A DNA stretch of 54,662 nucleotides, taken from NCBI GenBank assembly GCA_030424665.1, contig JAUHWN010000009.1:1-54662 (forward strand), written 5' to 3'. The position numbers were made by a program, and so were the translations under genes. The notes beneath the pieces are model-generated. The model ran no database searches. It worked only from the letters and a program-made list of their open reading frames with translations, and was not told the DNA's origin. This stretch comes from Bdellovibrionia bacterium (lineage in GTDB: Bacteria > Bdellovibrionota > Bdellovibrionia > Bdellovibrionales > JAGQZY01). Below are positions 18,813 to 26,137 of the stretch, piece by piece (the first letter of the stretch is position 1; each line of letters opens with the position of its first letter).

Positions 18813-19946
18813 CTAGAGATTCAGAGATTTTATTTTTGGCAAGGGTTTAAAAAGCTCATTCATTTCCTCAATTCGATGGGGAACCTCACTAAAAGTGTTG
18901 AGCCAATTCTCTGGTGTCTCCATGCACAGAAACACCTTCCACAGAGGACTGTGTGATTTGAAGCGGTCAAGAATTGTCTGAAACATCTGAGTTCGAAGCC
19001 GAGAGTCGTAGCGAAGTTTACCGTCTTTACCTTGGTGCATTTCGCCGCGAAGAACTTGAGAGCTGTAACCAAATCGTTCTCTCATCATTACCTTCTGCTC
19101 GGGCTGATACCTGAGTGCTCCGAGGGAGATATAGGGTAGTTGATCGGGGCTGAATTGTTTGCAAATTTCATCGACAAGGCCCAAATAGTTTTGCTTCCAG
19201 TCGGGCGACCAAATTACCGGATCGATATGGAAGGCAATCGGAAAGCCTTTATCGACACACTTCCTTGCCGCTTGAAGACGTTTTTTTAGTGAAGCGGTTC
19301 CGTGCTCTTCATTACTGACGATAATCTCGGGGTTAATTGACCAAGAAACAATAATATTTGATTGATGTTTTAAACTGAGAAACTGATCGACATGGTCGGA
19401 TTTTGTTTTAAATTCGAGCTTCCATTGAGGGAATTCATAAAAGAACTCCATAAGATCTTTTGAGTAGAGAGTGATTGGGTCTAAACTCAATGAGTCGATG
19501 GTTTCACCTGTTCCGACGCGATAACTTTTTTCGGGGTGATCTTCTGCCATTTCACGCATTTCAGATATTGCATCTTCGATATTAGAATAAAAAGTGAGTA
19601 CTGGCGTGTTGAGATATGACTGTAGGTAGCAGTAGCTGCAGTTCATATCGCACTGAAGTCCAAGGTTGAGGACAAAATAGTTACAGCAGGCTAAACCTTT
19701 TTTTGCTCCGGGACAGCGCTTAAAGAAGCTGCCCTTAAAAGGAGTTAAAAATATTTCTTTCTTGCTCTGATCGAATTCCTCAGAGCTCAAAGCACCTTTG
19801 TGATTTGCATAAGGGTGATCTTCGACCATGATAATTTTTTCGTTCGGAAAAACGGCACGAAAACGTTCGGCGACACGGCTTTCCCAGCTCTCTTTAGAGA
19901 TATAAACTTTTTCGAATTTTGTGACGAGTTGACTGACTAAATTCAT
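18813..19946 (-). CDS. Spore photoproduct lyase-like radical SAM protein
   Basis: A 377-residue protein. CDMNCSYCYLQSY near residue 95 is the CX3CX2C 4Fe-4S motif with the following YLQ characteristic of spore photoproduct lyase (SPL), and VSWSINPEII and KRLQAARKCVDKGFPIAFHIDPVI match its barrel. Where Bacillus SPL has its hydrogen-donor Cys141, this protein reads RVGTGETIDSLSLDPIT with no Cys. The genome region shows no sporulation genes. ATG 19946 makes an ATGA overlap with the upstream gene; the in-frame GTG at 19958 is an alternative. The family is clear; repair of spore photoproduct is doubtful. Confidence 0.85.
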   Translation of the reverse strand: MNLVSQLVTKFEKVYISKESWESRVAERFRAVFPNEKIIMVEDHPYANHKGALSSEEFDQSKKEIFLTPFKGSFFKRCPGAKKGLACCNYFVLNLGLQCDMNCSYCYLQSYLNTPVLTFYSNIEDAISEMREMAEDHPEKSYRVGTGETIDSLSLDPITLYSKDLMEFFYEFPQWKLEFKTKSDHVDQFLSLKHQSNIIVSWSINPEIIVSNEEHGTASLKKRLQAARKCVDKGFPIAFHIDPVIWSPDWKQNYLGLVDEICKQFSPDQLPYISLGALRYQPEQKVMMRERFGYSSQVLRGEMHQGKDGKLRYDSRLRTQMFQTILDRFKSHSPLWKVFLCMETPENWLNTFSEVPHRIEEMNELFKPLPKIKSLNL

Positions 19947-20758
19947 AAATTCTGCCACGCTTTGATGTTTTCTGAGGACCGTTTAACAGCTTGTAGTTTG
20001 CTGTCGAGGTCTTTGCTATTCTTGGCCAAGAATTTTAATTCGATTCCTGCTTCATCTCCAATTCGTGTCCATCGAGCCTGGACAAACTGTGGAAGAGATA
20101 GTTTTTCGATCTCTTCTTTTTTTGAAGTGTCGATTTCACTAGTATTTGGAAATCTCAGTTTTTTAATTCTTTGCAGCCATTGAGCTTTGGATTCTGATAT
20201 TTGTGCCTCAAGCTCTTCTAGGGGAGTATCGTGGATAAGAAAACACTCTATCGCCAATTCCAGCAGTGAAGTCGCTTCGGACCGGGATAACTTTAATTCA
20301 CTGATCTGCAGGAGTACTTTGTTAAAAGTACAAGGATCTTCTAGTTGCGACAATATCGATAACTCTTTATAGCTTGGCTTTTTCACCGCTATCCACTCTT
20401 GAAACTCAAGAGGAGTCCGGAGGAGAGTGAGCAAAAAACTGCGAAAGATTTCATTATCTTTGAAATGATAATGTCGCTGAAGCTCAGGCCAGAACTTCAA
20501 CCATTCTTGTTTTCGGTGGGCAACAAGGAGCGTCCAGTTTCGATAAATCTTAGCCAACTCTAGGAGGTTAAGCTCACAATAGAGTTCTTTAAAAAGACTG
20601 GCTATTTCTTTATCTGAGTGATCAACGGCCATTCCCTCGTGCTCAAACCCGGCCACAAGTGTGCCCCGCCAGGCAACGGCAGGAAGAAGTGGGCTCCAAG
20701 GAGTGCTCGGAGAGAAGTTCATGTCTCGACTAAGGCGATTAATATCTTGCAAAACCAT
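19943..20758 (-). CDS. Unknown protein translationally coupled to the SPL-like radical SAM gene
   Basis: A protein of 271 residues if ATG 20758 is used (GTG 20773 and ATG 20722 are alternatives; none has a good ribosome site). It is soluble and mostly helical, with an N-terminal piece (STPWSPLLPAVAWRGTLVAGFEHEGMAV) and charged helices after that. No domain was recognised. The stop overlaps the start of the radical SAM gene (ATGA), so the two are made together and may act together. Confidence 0.65.
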   Translation of the reverse strand: MVLQDINRLSRDMNFSPSTPWSPLLPAVAWRGTLVAGFEHEGMAVDHSDKEIASLFKELYCELNLLELAKIYRNWTLLVAHRKQEWLKFWPELQRHYHFKDNEIFRSFLLTLLRTPLEFQEWIAVKKPSYKELSILSQLEDPCTFNKVLLQISELKLSRSEATSLLELAIECFLIHDTPLEELEAQISESKAQWLQRIKKLRFPNTSEIDTSKKEEIEKLSLPQFVQARWTRIGDEAGIELKFLAKNSKDLDSKLQAVKRSSENIKAWQNL

Positions 20759-20847
20759 GGGGCTAGATACCACGGCCCCGGCTGAAGGTCTATAATTGGA
20801 GGAGACTTATCAGTGACATCCGTGTAAAAAGTGCATAGATTTTGAGT

Positions 20848-21924
20848 ATGGCCGATTGGAAATCCCGCGCTGAAATTTCAGGGGACGTAGTCTATTTTTC
20901 TTATGTTTCTAGTGGTTTAGAAGCCGCTAGTGAAGAGGTTTTTGTTTGGGACCTGGATAAGACCTATTTAGACACGAGCTTTGGAAACCTCAGGGACCTA
21001 ATGAGAACGGCTCTCGAGAAAGCTTTCCAGAAAAAGAATGTACCCGGCACGGCTACATTGGTAACGGCTCTTAAAAACTCCTATATTCAGAGAACCGGAC
21101 GAGACCGACTGCCGATCTTTTTTATTACAGCGAGTCCGCCGCAAATCGAGGGGAAGATTCGAGAAAAGTTAGAAATCGACGAGATTTTGCCCTTTGGGAG
21201 TTTCTATAAGGATAACCTTCGAAACTTAAAACCCAGTCGCCTTTGGCGTCTCACTCAGCAAATTGGCTATAAAATCCAAGCTTTGCTGCAATTACGCTTG
21301 AACCTGAATGAAAACGTCCGTCAAGTTTTATGGGGGGATGATTCAGAGTCAGATGCGATTATTTACTCCCTCTATTCGGATATTTGTGCTCGCCGCTGGT
21401 CTGAAACAGAGCTGCGCCACATTTTAAAAAACCTTCGAGTGATCGGTGGGCAGACTGAAACCATTCTTGAACTACAAGATAAAATACCTACCGGAGATCC
21501 CGTAGAGAAGGTTTATATCAACTTGGCTACAGACACTGATCCTGACTACTACATTAAATTTGGAAGGCGTCTTGTTCCTTCATATAATACCTTTCAGACG
21601 GCTCTTGATTTGTTTCAGGATGGCCGATTAAACACCGAACAGGTTCTGCGTGTCGCTCTTGATATTACAATGAACTATGGTTTTTCATTTGATGAATTAG
21701 AAAATAGTTTCGATGATCTCGTTCGAAGAAGGATTCTCGGAGCCAATAGTGTTGAAAAGATCTTACCAGCATTGAAAGAGCACGATCTTATTGCTTCAGA
21801 CTTTGAACCGAGTCTCCAGCCTGCCAAAGAAGTCTCCCGCGTTGGAAGTCGAGTTTTTGAGCTCGATGGCGAGCATGAGCCATGGGTGCCTGAGCGCATC
21901 GACTACCTTCACGACTACCGTTAA
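20848..21924 (+). CDS. HAD-superfamily phosphatase, App1/DUF2183-like
   Basis: A 358-residue protein. HAD motif I is VWDLDKTYLDT, motif II lies in IFFITASPPQIEGKI, and motif III/IV in VLWGDDSESDAIIY. Spacing and the SPPQ and GDD-SESD patterns resemble the App1 phosphatidate-phosphatase catalytic domain. The C-terminal 120 residues are helical and unrecognised. An in-frame stop lies just upstream, so the start is ATG 20848 or TTG 20842. The stop codon lies in the 9-bp duplication made by the IS element, so the gene was left intact by insertion. The substrate is unknown. Confidence 0.78.
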   Translation: MADWKSRAEISGDVVYFSYVSSGLEAASEEVFVWDLDKTYLDTSFGNLRDLMRTALEKAFQKKNVPGTATLVTALKNSYIQRTGRDRLPIFFITASPPQIEGKIREKLEIDEILPFGSFYKDNLRNLKPSRLWRLTQQIGYKIQALLQLRLNLNENVRQVLWGDDSESDAIIYSLYSDICARRWSETELRHILKNLRVIGGQTETILELQDKIPTGDPVEKVYINLATDTDPDYYIKFGRRLVPSYNTFQTALDLFQDGRLNTEQVLRVALDITMNYGFSFDELENSFDDLVRRRILGANSVEKILPALKEHDLIASDFEPSLQPAKEVSRVGSRVFELDGEHEPWVPERIDYLHDYR

Positions 21925-21928
21925 TTTT
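21920..21928. repeat. Target-site duplication, left copy
   Basis: GTTAATTTT directly flanks the left end of the IS element and is identical to 23105-23113. It contains the TAA stop of the HAD gene. A 9-bp duplication fits IS1-type transposition. Confidence 0.88.
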
Positions 21929-21950
21929 TAAACTGACCCATATTTCTGTG
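21929..21950 (+). repeat. IS left terminal inverted repeat
   Basis: Reading inward it starts TAAACTGACCCA and matches the reverse complement of 23083-23104 at 17 of 22 positions, 11 of them consecutive. Confidence 0.85.
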
Positions 21951-22002
21951 TTTATGGAATGAGGAGAATCAGGTTCTAGTTGTTCCAAGTATTCTGGGAG
22001 TC

Positions 22003-22070
22003 CATTTTTAGGGCCGGGCTCCTGCCCTTCTTGCCTAGTGCGCATCCGGCTGGCAAGAGCCCTAAAAATG
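22003..22070. other. Potential three-way-junction structure inside the IS
   Basis: A 12-bp perfect stem, CATTTTTAGGGC (22003-22014) with GCCCTAAAAATG (22059-22070), encloses two adjacent hairpins: GGGC-TCCT-GCCC (22016-22027) and TCTTGCC/GGCAAGA (22029-22035 with 22052-22058). Only single bases separate the stems. It lies downstream of the transposase on the non-coding side of the element. It could be a terminator, an RNA or a DNA recognition structure; it has no T-tract of a standard terminator. Confidence 0.6.
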
Positions 22071-22148
22071 AACCCCCATAACACTTTCCACAAAGAATGA
22101 TTCTCTTCATTTCAAAAACAAAGAATTCTGATTCAATTTATAAATGAA

Positions 22149-23033
22149 CTAGTGGCAGGTTGCTTTCTTTCGGCTTTTCAAGAGGAAGTTGTTGTGAAAG
22201 TAGGTGTAGATATCAAGACGATCCTGAAGGTGGTGAATTGTTTTAGATGTGCACCAGGTCCTTCTGACCAAACAACCTAAGTTATCTCGAATCATGGCAC
22301 AAGTGTGATTGAGATAAAAAAGAGGATCGAAGCCGCCTTCCTTGAGTTCGCCTTGGCCAACGACACATCCTCTTCTTCCTCGATACTGGATGTAGTCGGC
22401 TTCGGGGAAATGTCGTGTAACAGTTTTAATGTAATGGGGATTTTGGTCGGATTCGATCGTGACCGGAGGCCCTAAAACTCTTTTAAGATCATAGAAAAGT
22501 TGCTCTCTTGTTTTGTATCTTTGGTCCTTTCTTCTGCCGTATTTTTTTCGAGACCTCTTTGCAAGTATGCCTTTGGCAGGCATAGTAGATGCTCTGGCTC
22601 CCAAAATTCTTTGTGAGTACTTTTCGACGACAACCGTAATGCTTAGGGGTTTCATTTTACTGTGCTCAAAAGTTTCCATGTCATCGAAAATAATTTCTTC
22701 GGCTGACGAGCTTTGAATTAACTGTTGTCGATTTTTCTCTCTCGCCACCCTGGCTAGAAACTTAACTTTCGAAGCGACCGTATTTTTACTGATACCCAAA
22801 AGGAGGGCGATTCGTCGTTGGGAGTTCTTGCTGGCGATGAGCTTGAGGATGATAGAATTAAGATGGCGTTTATTTTGGTGTATACACTTTTGAGTTGAGG
22901 CCTTCGAAAAAGTGGTATTACAACGGGTGCAAATGAACCGTTGGATGAATTTATAGTCGGACTTCCGTTTGAAAAATCCGTGTTTTCGAATTTCGCTGTG
23001 TTGGTGAGGGCATTTCGGGCAGTATCTCTTCAT
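22149..23033 (-). CDS. IS1-like DDE transposase
   Basis: A 294-residue transposase. An N-terminal zinc-binding part has CPKCPHQH and CTRC, then a helix-turn-helix (SQRRIALLLGISKNTVASKV), then a catalytic core with IIFDDMETFEH, VTIESDQNPHY and VVGQGELKEGGFDPLF as candidate DDE residues, and a C-terminal LNHTCAMIRDNL...TWCTSK region that recalls the InsB end of IS1. It is one uninterrupted frame, without the frameshift of classical IS1. The start codon sits in the loop of a 10-bp hairpin (23019-23049). Confidence 0.88.
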   Translation of the reverse strand: MKRYCPKCPHQHSEIRKHGFFKRKSDYKFIQRFICTRCNTTFSKASTQKCIHQNKRHLNSIILKLIASKNSQRRIALLLGISKNTVASKVKFLARVAREKNRQQLIQSSSAEEIIFDDMETFEHSKMKPLSITVVVEKYSQRILGARASTMPAKGILAKRSRKKYGRRKDQRYKTREQLFYDLKRVLGPPVTIESDQNPHYIKTVTRHFPEADYIQYRGRRGCVVGQGELKEGGFDPLFYLNHTCAMIRDNLGCLVRRTWCTSKTIHHLQDRLDIYTYFHNNFLLKSRKKATCH

Positions 23034-23049
23034 GGGCTAGAGATACTGC
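23019..23049 (-). promoter_or_regulatory. Hairpin with the transposase start codon in its loop
   Basis: A perfect 10-bp inverted repeat, GCAGTATCTC (23019-23028) and GAGATACTGC (23040-23049), encloses 11 nt that contain the transposase ATG (23031-23033 on the complementary strand). In mRNA this would hold the start region in a hairpin; as DNA it could be a binding site for the transposase's own HTH. No ribosome site is obvious before the ATG, so translation may be kept low. Confidence 0.55.
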
Positions 23050-23082
23050 ATTTAAAATACCTATTTGAGACTATCTGGGTTC

Positions 23083-23104
23083 CACATGAAACTGGGTCAG
23101 TTTT
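23083..23104 (-). repeat. IS right terminal inverted repeat
   Basis: Reading inward on the minus strand it starts AAAACTGACCCA, pairing with the left repeat at 21929-21950 (17 of 22 identical). Confidence 0.85.
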
Positions 23105-23113
23105 GTTAATTTT
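23105..23113. repeat. Target-site duplication, right copy
   Basis: GTTAATTTT, identical to 21920-21928. It includes the stop codon (TTA on the plus strand, 23106-23108) of the FecR/AgmX gene. Confidence 0.88.
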
Positions 23114-23966
23114 GCAGGGCCATTTGAATAGGGTATTCAACTTCTATAGGCTGGGCCTCGAAAGACTTAAACCTCGCTCTTTCAATGACCCTGAGGAGAC
23201 AAGATTGGTATTTCTTATCTTCGATTTCACTATTAACAATGTTAGCTGCGTTCACTCGACCGGACGGCTCGATAATAAAACCAAGAGTCACTTGCCCTAA
23301 TTTGACCTGACCCTTATTGCGATTGAAGTACTTAATATAACAGCGCTGGATAAATCGTCTTTGTCCAGCAATGACTTTGTCGATGTAGTCCATCGAAAGA
23401 CTGCCCTTTGGTTCCTTGGGGCGTGGGGGAAGAGTCTTAGGGGCCGTCGGCGCAGGAGCAGGGGTTGGTTGCTCTTCGACGACTTGAATTGGTGTCGGTC
23501 TCGGTGTTTCAGCGGGTAGTTTGATGTGGATGTCGGATACGGAAGTATCTCCATCAATAAATCCCGATGGACTTTGAATGAGTTCAAAAACATTTTGATC
23601 GACTTGTGTGACGAGTTTCACCTGCCCCTGAAGGACGGTCACTTCCACTTTTCTTTCTTTGACGAAATAATCAACGATCAGACGGGAGCTTTCTTTCATC
23701 TCGAGTACGGCACCAGAATTAAATTGTAATATGGCCGATCCACCTGAGCCGGTCTCCCAAGTATCGAGATCATAAATTTCACTTCGAAAATTGACTTCTT
23801 GATCCTTGAGTTGGCCCTCTCTACGAACAAAGAGTTCTTTAACAGATTTAGCCGTGTAGCCCAACGCCACCGAGCTAGGACCTTGCTCTTCATCGTTACC
23901 ATTTGGAGTTTGCAAAATGAGATAAACTCCCAGAGCCAATCCCAACAGAACGAGAATCTGCTTCAC
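23106..23966 (-). CDS. FecR-domain and AgmX/PglI C-terminal domain protein
   Basis: A 286-residue protein with a signal anchor (residues 1-19), a FecR-like beta domain (about 40-150; ETGSGGSAILQFNSGAVLEM), a Pro-rich linker (about 150-190) and a C-terminal TonB-like AgmX/PglI domain (about 200-286; RRFIQRCYIKYF, GQVTLGFIIEPSGRVNAANI). AgmX/PglI domains were named from myxobacterial gliding proteins. It starts with GTG. It lies 18 bp downstream of secG and may be co-transcribed. The IS sits exactly at its stop codon without changing the protein. Confidence 0.78.
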   Translation of the reverse strand: MKQILVLLGLALGVYLILQTPNGNDEEQGPSSVALGYTAKSVKELFVRREGQLKDQEVNFRSEIYDLDTWETGSGGSAILQFNSGAVLEMKESSRLIVDYFVKERKVEVTVLQGQVKLVTQVDQNVFELIQSPSGFIDGDTSVSDIHIKLPAETPRPTPIQVVEEQPTPAPAPTAPKTLPPRPKEPKGSLSMDYIDKVIAGQRRFIQRCYIKYFNRNKGQVKLGQVTLGFIIEPSGRVNAANIVNSEIEDKKYQSCLLRVIERARFKSFEAQPIEVEYPIQMALQN

Positions 23967-23984
23967 TAGAGGGAACCTCTTAAA

Positions 23985-24344
23985 TTACTTGTTTGTTTCG
24001 GCTTCGGGTGCAGGAGCCGTTTCTTCAGTCGGCTTATCTGTTTCACCAGCCTCTGGAACCATTTGTTGAGTTCCAGCGCTATTGGGAACAAGACGATCCG
24101 TAACAGAAGTCTCGGGCTTTTTAGTGATGATTGTGAGAGCAATCGAGCTCACTGCGAAGAAGATACCGAGCCACTTAGTGACTTTCGAAAGAAATGTCGG
24201 CGCACCAGTTGCTCCAAACAAACTATTTCCACCGCCGCCCGACGAGAACATGCCAGCTCCGCCACCTTTGGGGTCTTGGATAAGAATGATTCCGAGTAGA
24301 CCAAGTGCAACGAGTATATGAAAAATAGAAAGTAGAGTTTCCAT
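23985..24344 (-). CDS. secG: Protein translocase subunit SecG
   Basis: A 119-residue protein with two membrane helices (ILVALGLLGIILIQ and WLGIFFAVSSIALTII) separated by the SecG hallmark loop DPKGGGAGMFSSGGGGNSLFG. SecG supports SecYE in protein export across the inner membrane. A Pro/Glu/Ala-rich tail of about 45 residues follows. AAGGAGATCC precedes the ATG. secG often lies after tpiA; here tpiA is about 7 kb away. Confidence 0.94.
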   Translation of the reverse strand: METLLSIFHILVALGLLGIILIQDPKGGGAGMFSSGGGGNSLFGATGAPTFLSKVTKWLGIFFAVSSIALTIITKKPETSVTDRLVPNSAGTQQMVPEAGETDKPTEETAPAPEAETNK

Positions 24345-24441
24345 GGATCTCCTTCAATTAAACAGAGCAGCAGTATAGGGGTTCGAGGGGGTCTAGTAAA
24401 CTTTTTTTTTCGATTGGAGGCTTCAAGTAAAAGCTTAGTAT

Positions 24442-25395
24442 TTATGAGGCTTTAGGCCACTCTTCGAGAAGGTTTTCCGGGGCGGCAAAACTCTTGAGCA
24501 GGATTCCCAAGCTTCGAGCCGTGAGTTGAGCGAAGCGAAGATGGTAGTCGTTAAGGACGGGGGCCTTATCTGGAAGTCGCGCTGATAGAACTCCAAACAG
24601 GTGTTCCTTAGAGCTAAATACAGGGCAGACGATCATAGAATTGAAGCTAATGCTTTGAACTTTTTTAAGGACCTCTTGCATCTGTGGTTCGTTTTTCAGA
24701 TTGTCCAGTGCCAGCATTTTTTTACCATTGAGTACGTAATTGACCTCAGGATATTTTTGCAAGTCGATCTTAAGATCGTTGAGATCGCGATCATCACTTG
24801 AAGCGCGAACTTTTCCGATCATCAAATTGCTGTCACACTGAATGACTGACACGCGTACGGCTTTGAGTGCCATGGCCAGCATGTTTGTGAGGTTGAAAAG
24901 ACTCCGGTGAAGGTTTTCGGAGTTGAGAACTTCTTTAAGGGCCAGGTCGGTCAGGTGAAGATAGAATTGTTCCTTTTCTCGGTCGTCTTCGTTAATCAAA
25001 GGGATCTGTTTGTTCTTTTGCAAATGAAGCACGATCCGAGAAAGTATTTCAGTGGGCTGATAGGGGCGAACGATATAATCGCTTGCTCCTCTTTTGAGAG
25101 CTTCATTCACGTTGGTTTCATGACTGTGGGCTGAAACGACAAAGACGCGACAGCCATCTTCGTGCATAATTCCCGACTCTTTCATAAATTTCAAAATATG
25201 CACGGCATTCCAATTGGGGAACATGTAGTCGACGATGAGGAATTTGGGATTCCACTCCAAGAGGAGAGTTTTTAACTGTTTTGGATCTTCCACCACATTG
25301 ACGAGCATTCCATTTTCGGTCAGAAAATCGCGCAATCTTCTCGATATGGGGCCGTCGTCTGCGGCTATAATGACTCGCACATCTTTTAAATCCAT
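24442..25395 (-). CDS. Response regulator with receiver and GAF domains
   Basis: A protein of 317 residues from ATG 25395 (an in-frame GTG at 25461 would add 22 residues that look unlike a receiver). The receiver domain occupies about residues 5-125, with AADDG, phosphoacceptor Asp in FLIVDYMFPNWN and VVSAHS; the conserved Lys is replaced by Arg (DYIVRPYQP). A GAF-like domain follows at about 150-305 (NLTNMLAMALKAVRVSVIQCD, MIVCPVFSSKEHLFGVLSARL). There is no DNA-binding or kinase domain. It is divergent from tmk. The signal and output are unknown. Confidence 0.82.
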   Translation of the reverse strand: MDLKDVRVIIAADDGPISRRLRDFLTENGMLVNVVEDPKQLKTLLLEWNPKFLIVDYMFPNWNAVHILKFMKESGIMHEDGCRVFVVSAHSHETNVNEALKRGASDYIVRPYQPTEILSRIVLHLQKNKQIPLINEDDREKEQFYLHLTDLALKEVLNSENLHRSLFNLTNMLAMALKAVRVSVIQCDSNLMIGKVRASSDDRDLNDLKIDLQKYPEVNYVLNGKKMLALDNLKNEPQMQEVLKKVQSISFNSMIVCPVFSSKEHLFGVLSARLPDKAPVLNDYHLRFAQLTARSLGILLKSFAAPENLLEEWPKAS

Positions 25396-25513
25396 ATATC
25401 GATATCGGAATAATTTGCTCGTGATTTGAGATGTATTGCAGCACAGGAACTTACGCGCCACGACGTTCTAAAAAAGAATGACAGCCTTGCTTTGGTCCAG
25501 CAAAAAGAAGGTT

Positions 25514-26137
25514 ATGGCTTTTATCGTATTTGAGGGACTGGATGGTTCCGGAAAATCGACTCTAATTAAGGCGCTAGACCAAGAGTTAGAATCAAAAAAT
25601 ATTTCGCGAATGATCACTAGAGAGCCCGGGGGAACTCCCTTGGCCGAAGAGATTCGCGGACTCCTTTTAAAAATTGGCGATGAAAAGCCCGTGGATCGTT
25701 GCGAACTTTTGCTCTATGAAGCGTCCAGGGCGCAACATGTGGACTATAAAATCAAGCCCGCTTTGCAAAAAGGGGATTGGGTCCTTTGCGACCGATTTTA
25801 TGGGAGCACAGTGGCCTTTCAATGTTTCGCAAGGGGACTCGATCGAGAGTCGACGGACTGGTTAAACAATTATGCTGTTGGTGGAACCCATCCCGATTTA
25901 ACGATACTTTTAGATCTCAGTACGGATGAATCCTTTAAAAGGCAAAACTCAAGAAATGATGAAAAAGATCGCATGGAAAGTGAGCCCACTGAGTTTCACA
26001 AAAAGGTGCGTGAAGGGTATCTGGCCCAGGCCAATGAAAACCCCGAATCCTGGCTCGTTCTCGACGCAATGGATTCTCCCGAAAAGTTACAAGCCAAGGT
26101 ACTAGCTGAGTTGGAGCGAAGAAATTGGCTAAAATAG
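25514..26137 (+). CDS. tmk: Thymidylate kinase
   Basis: Phosphorylates dTMP to dTDP for DNA synthesis. The 207 residues show the P-loop FEGLDGSGKST, the TMP-binding motif REPGGTPLAEEIR, and CDRFYGSTVAFQ. The ATG at 25514 gives the usual N-terminus (MAFIVFEGLDG); the in-frame ATG at 25478 would add 12 residues and is less likely. The 3' end overlaps holB by 13 bp, a common arrangement because both serve replication. Confidence 0.94.
   Translation: MAFIVFEGLDGSGKSTLIKALDQELESKNISRMITREPGGTPLAEEIRGLLLKIGDEKPVDRCELLLYEASRAQHVDYKIKPALQKGDWVLCDRFYGSTVAFQCFARGLDRESTDWLNNYAVGGTHPDLTILLDLSTDESFKRQNSRNDEKDRMESEPTEFHKKVREGYLAQANENPESWLVLDAMDSPEKLQAKVLAELERRNWLK

Larger units (their letters stand above)
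21929..23104 (-). mobile_element. Complete IS1-like insertion sequence, 1176 bp
   Basis: The element is bounded by imperfect 22-bp terminal inverted repeats (17 of 22 match, including the core AAACTGACCCA) and flanked by exact 9-bp direct repeats GTTAATTTT. It carries one intact transposase gene on the minus strand and a 200-bp non-coding part between the transposase stop and the left end that can fold into a three-way junction. It inserted where two convergent genes shared a TTAA, and the duplication gave each gene its own stop. Intact ends and an open transposase suggest a recent insertion. Confidence 0.9.

Noticed and set aside
22003-22070. tRNA-like folding
   Set aside because: The outer stem is 12 bp with only two arms, no anticodon or T-loop features, so it is not a tRNA.
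21788-22093. Minus-strand frame crossing the left end of the IS
   Set aside because: It spans the IS boundary and runs antisense to the HAD gene and through the three-way-junction region, with no protein-like signal.
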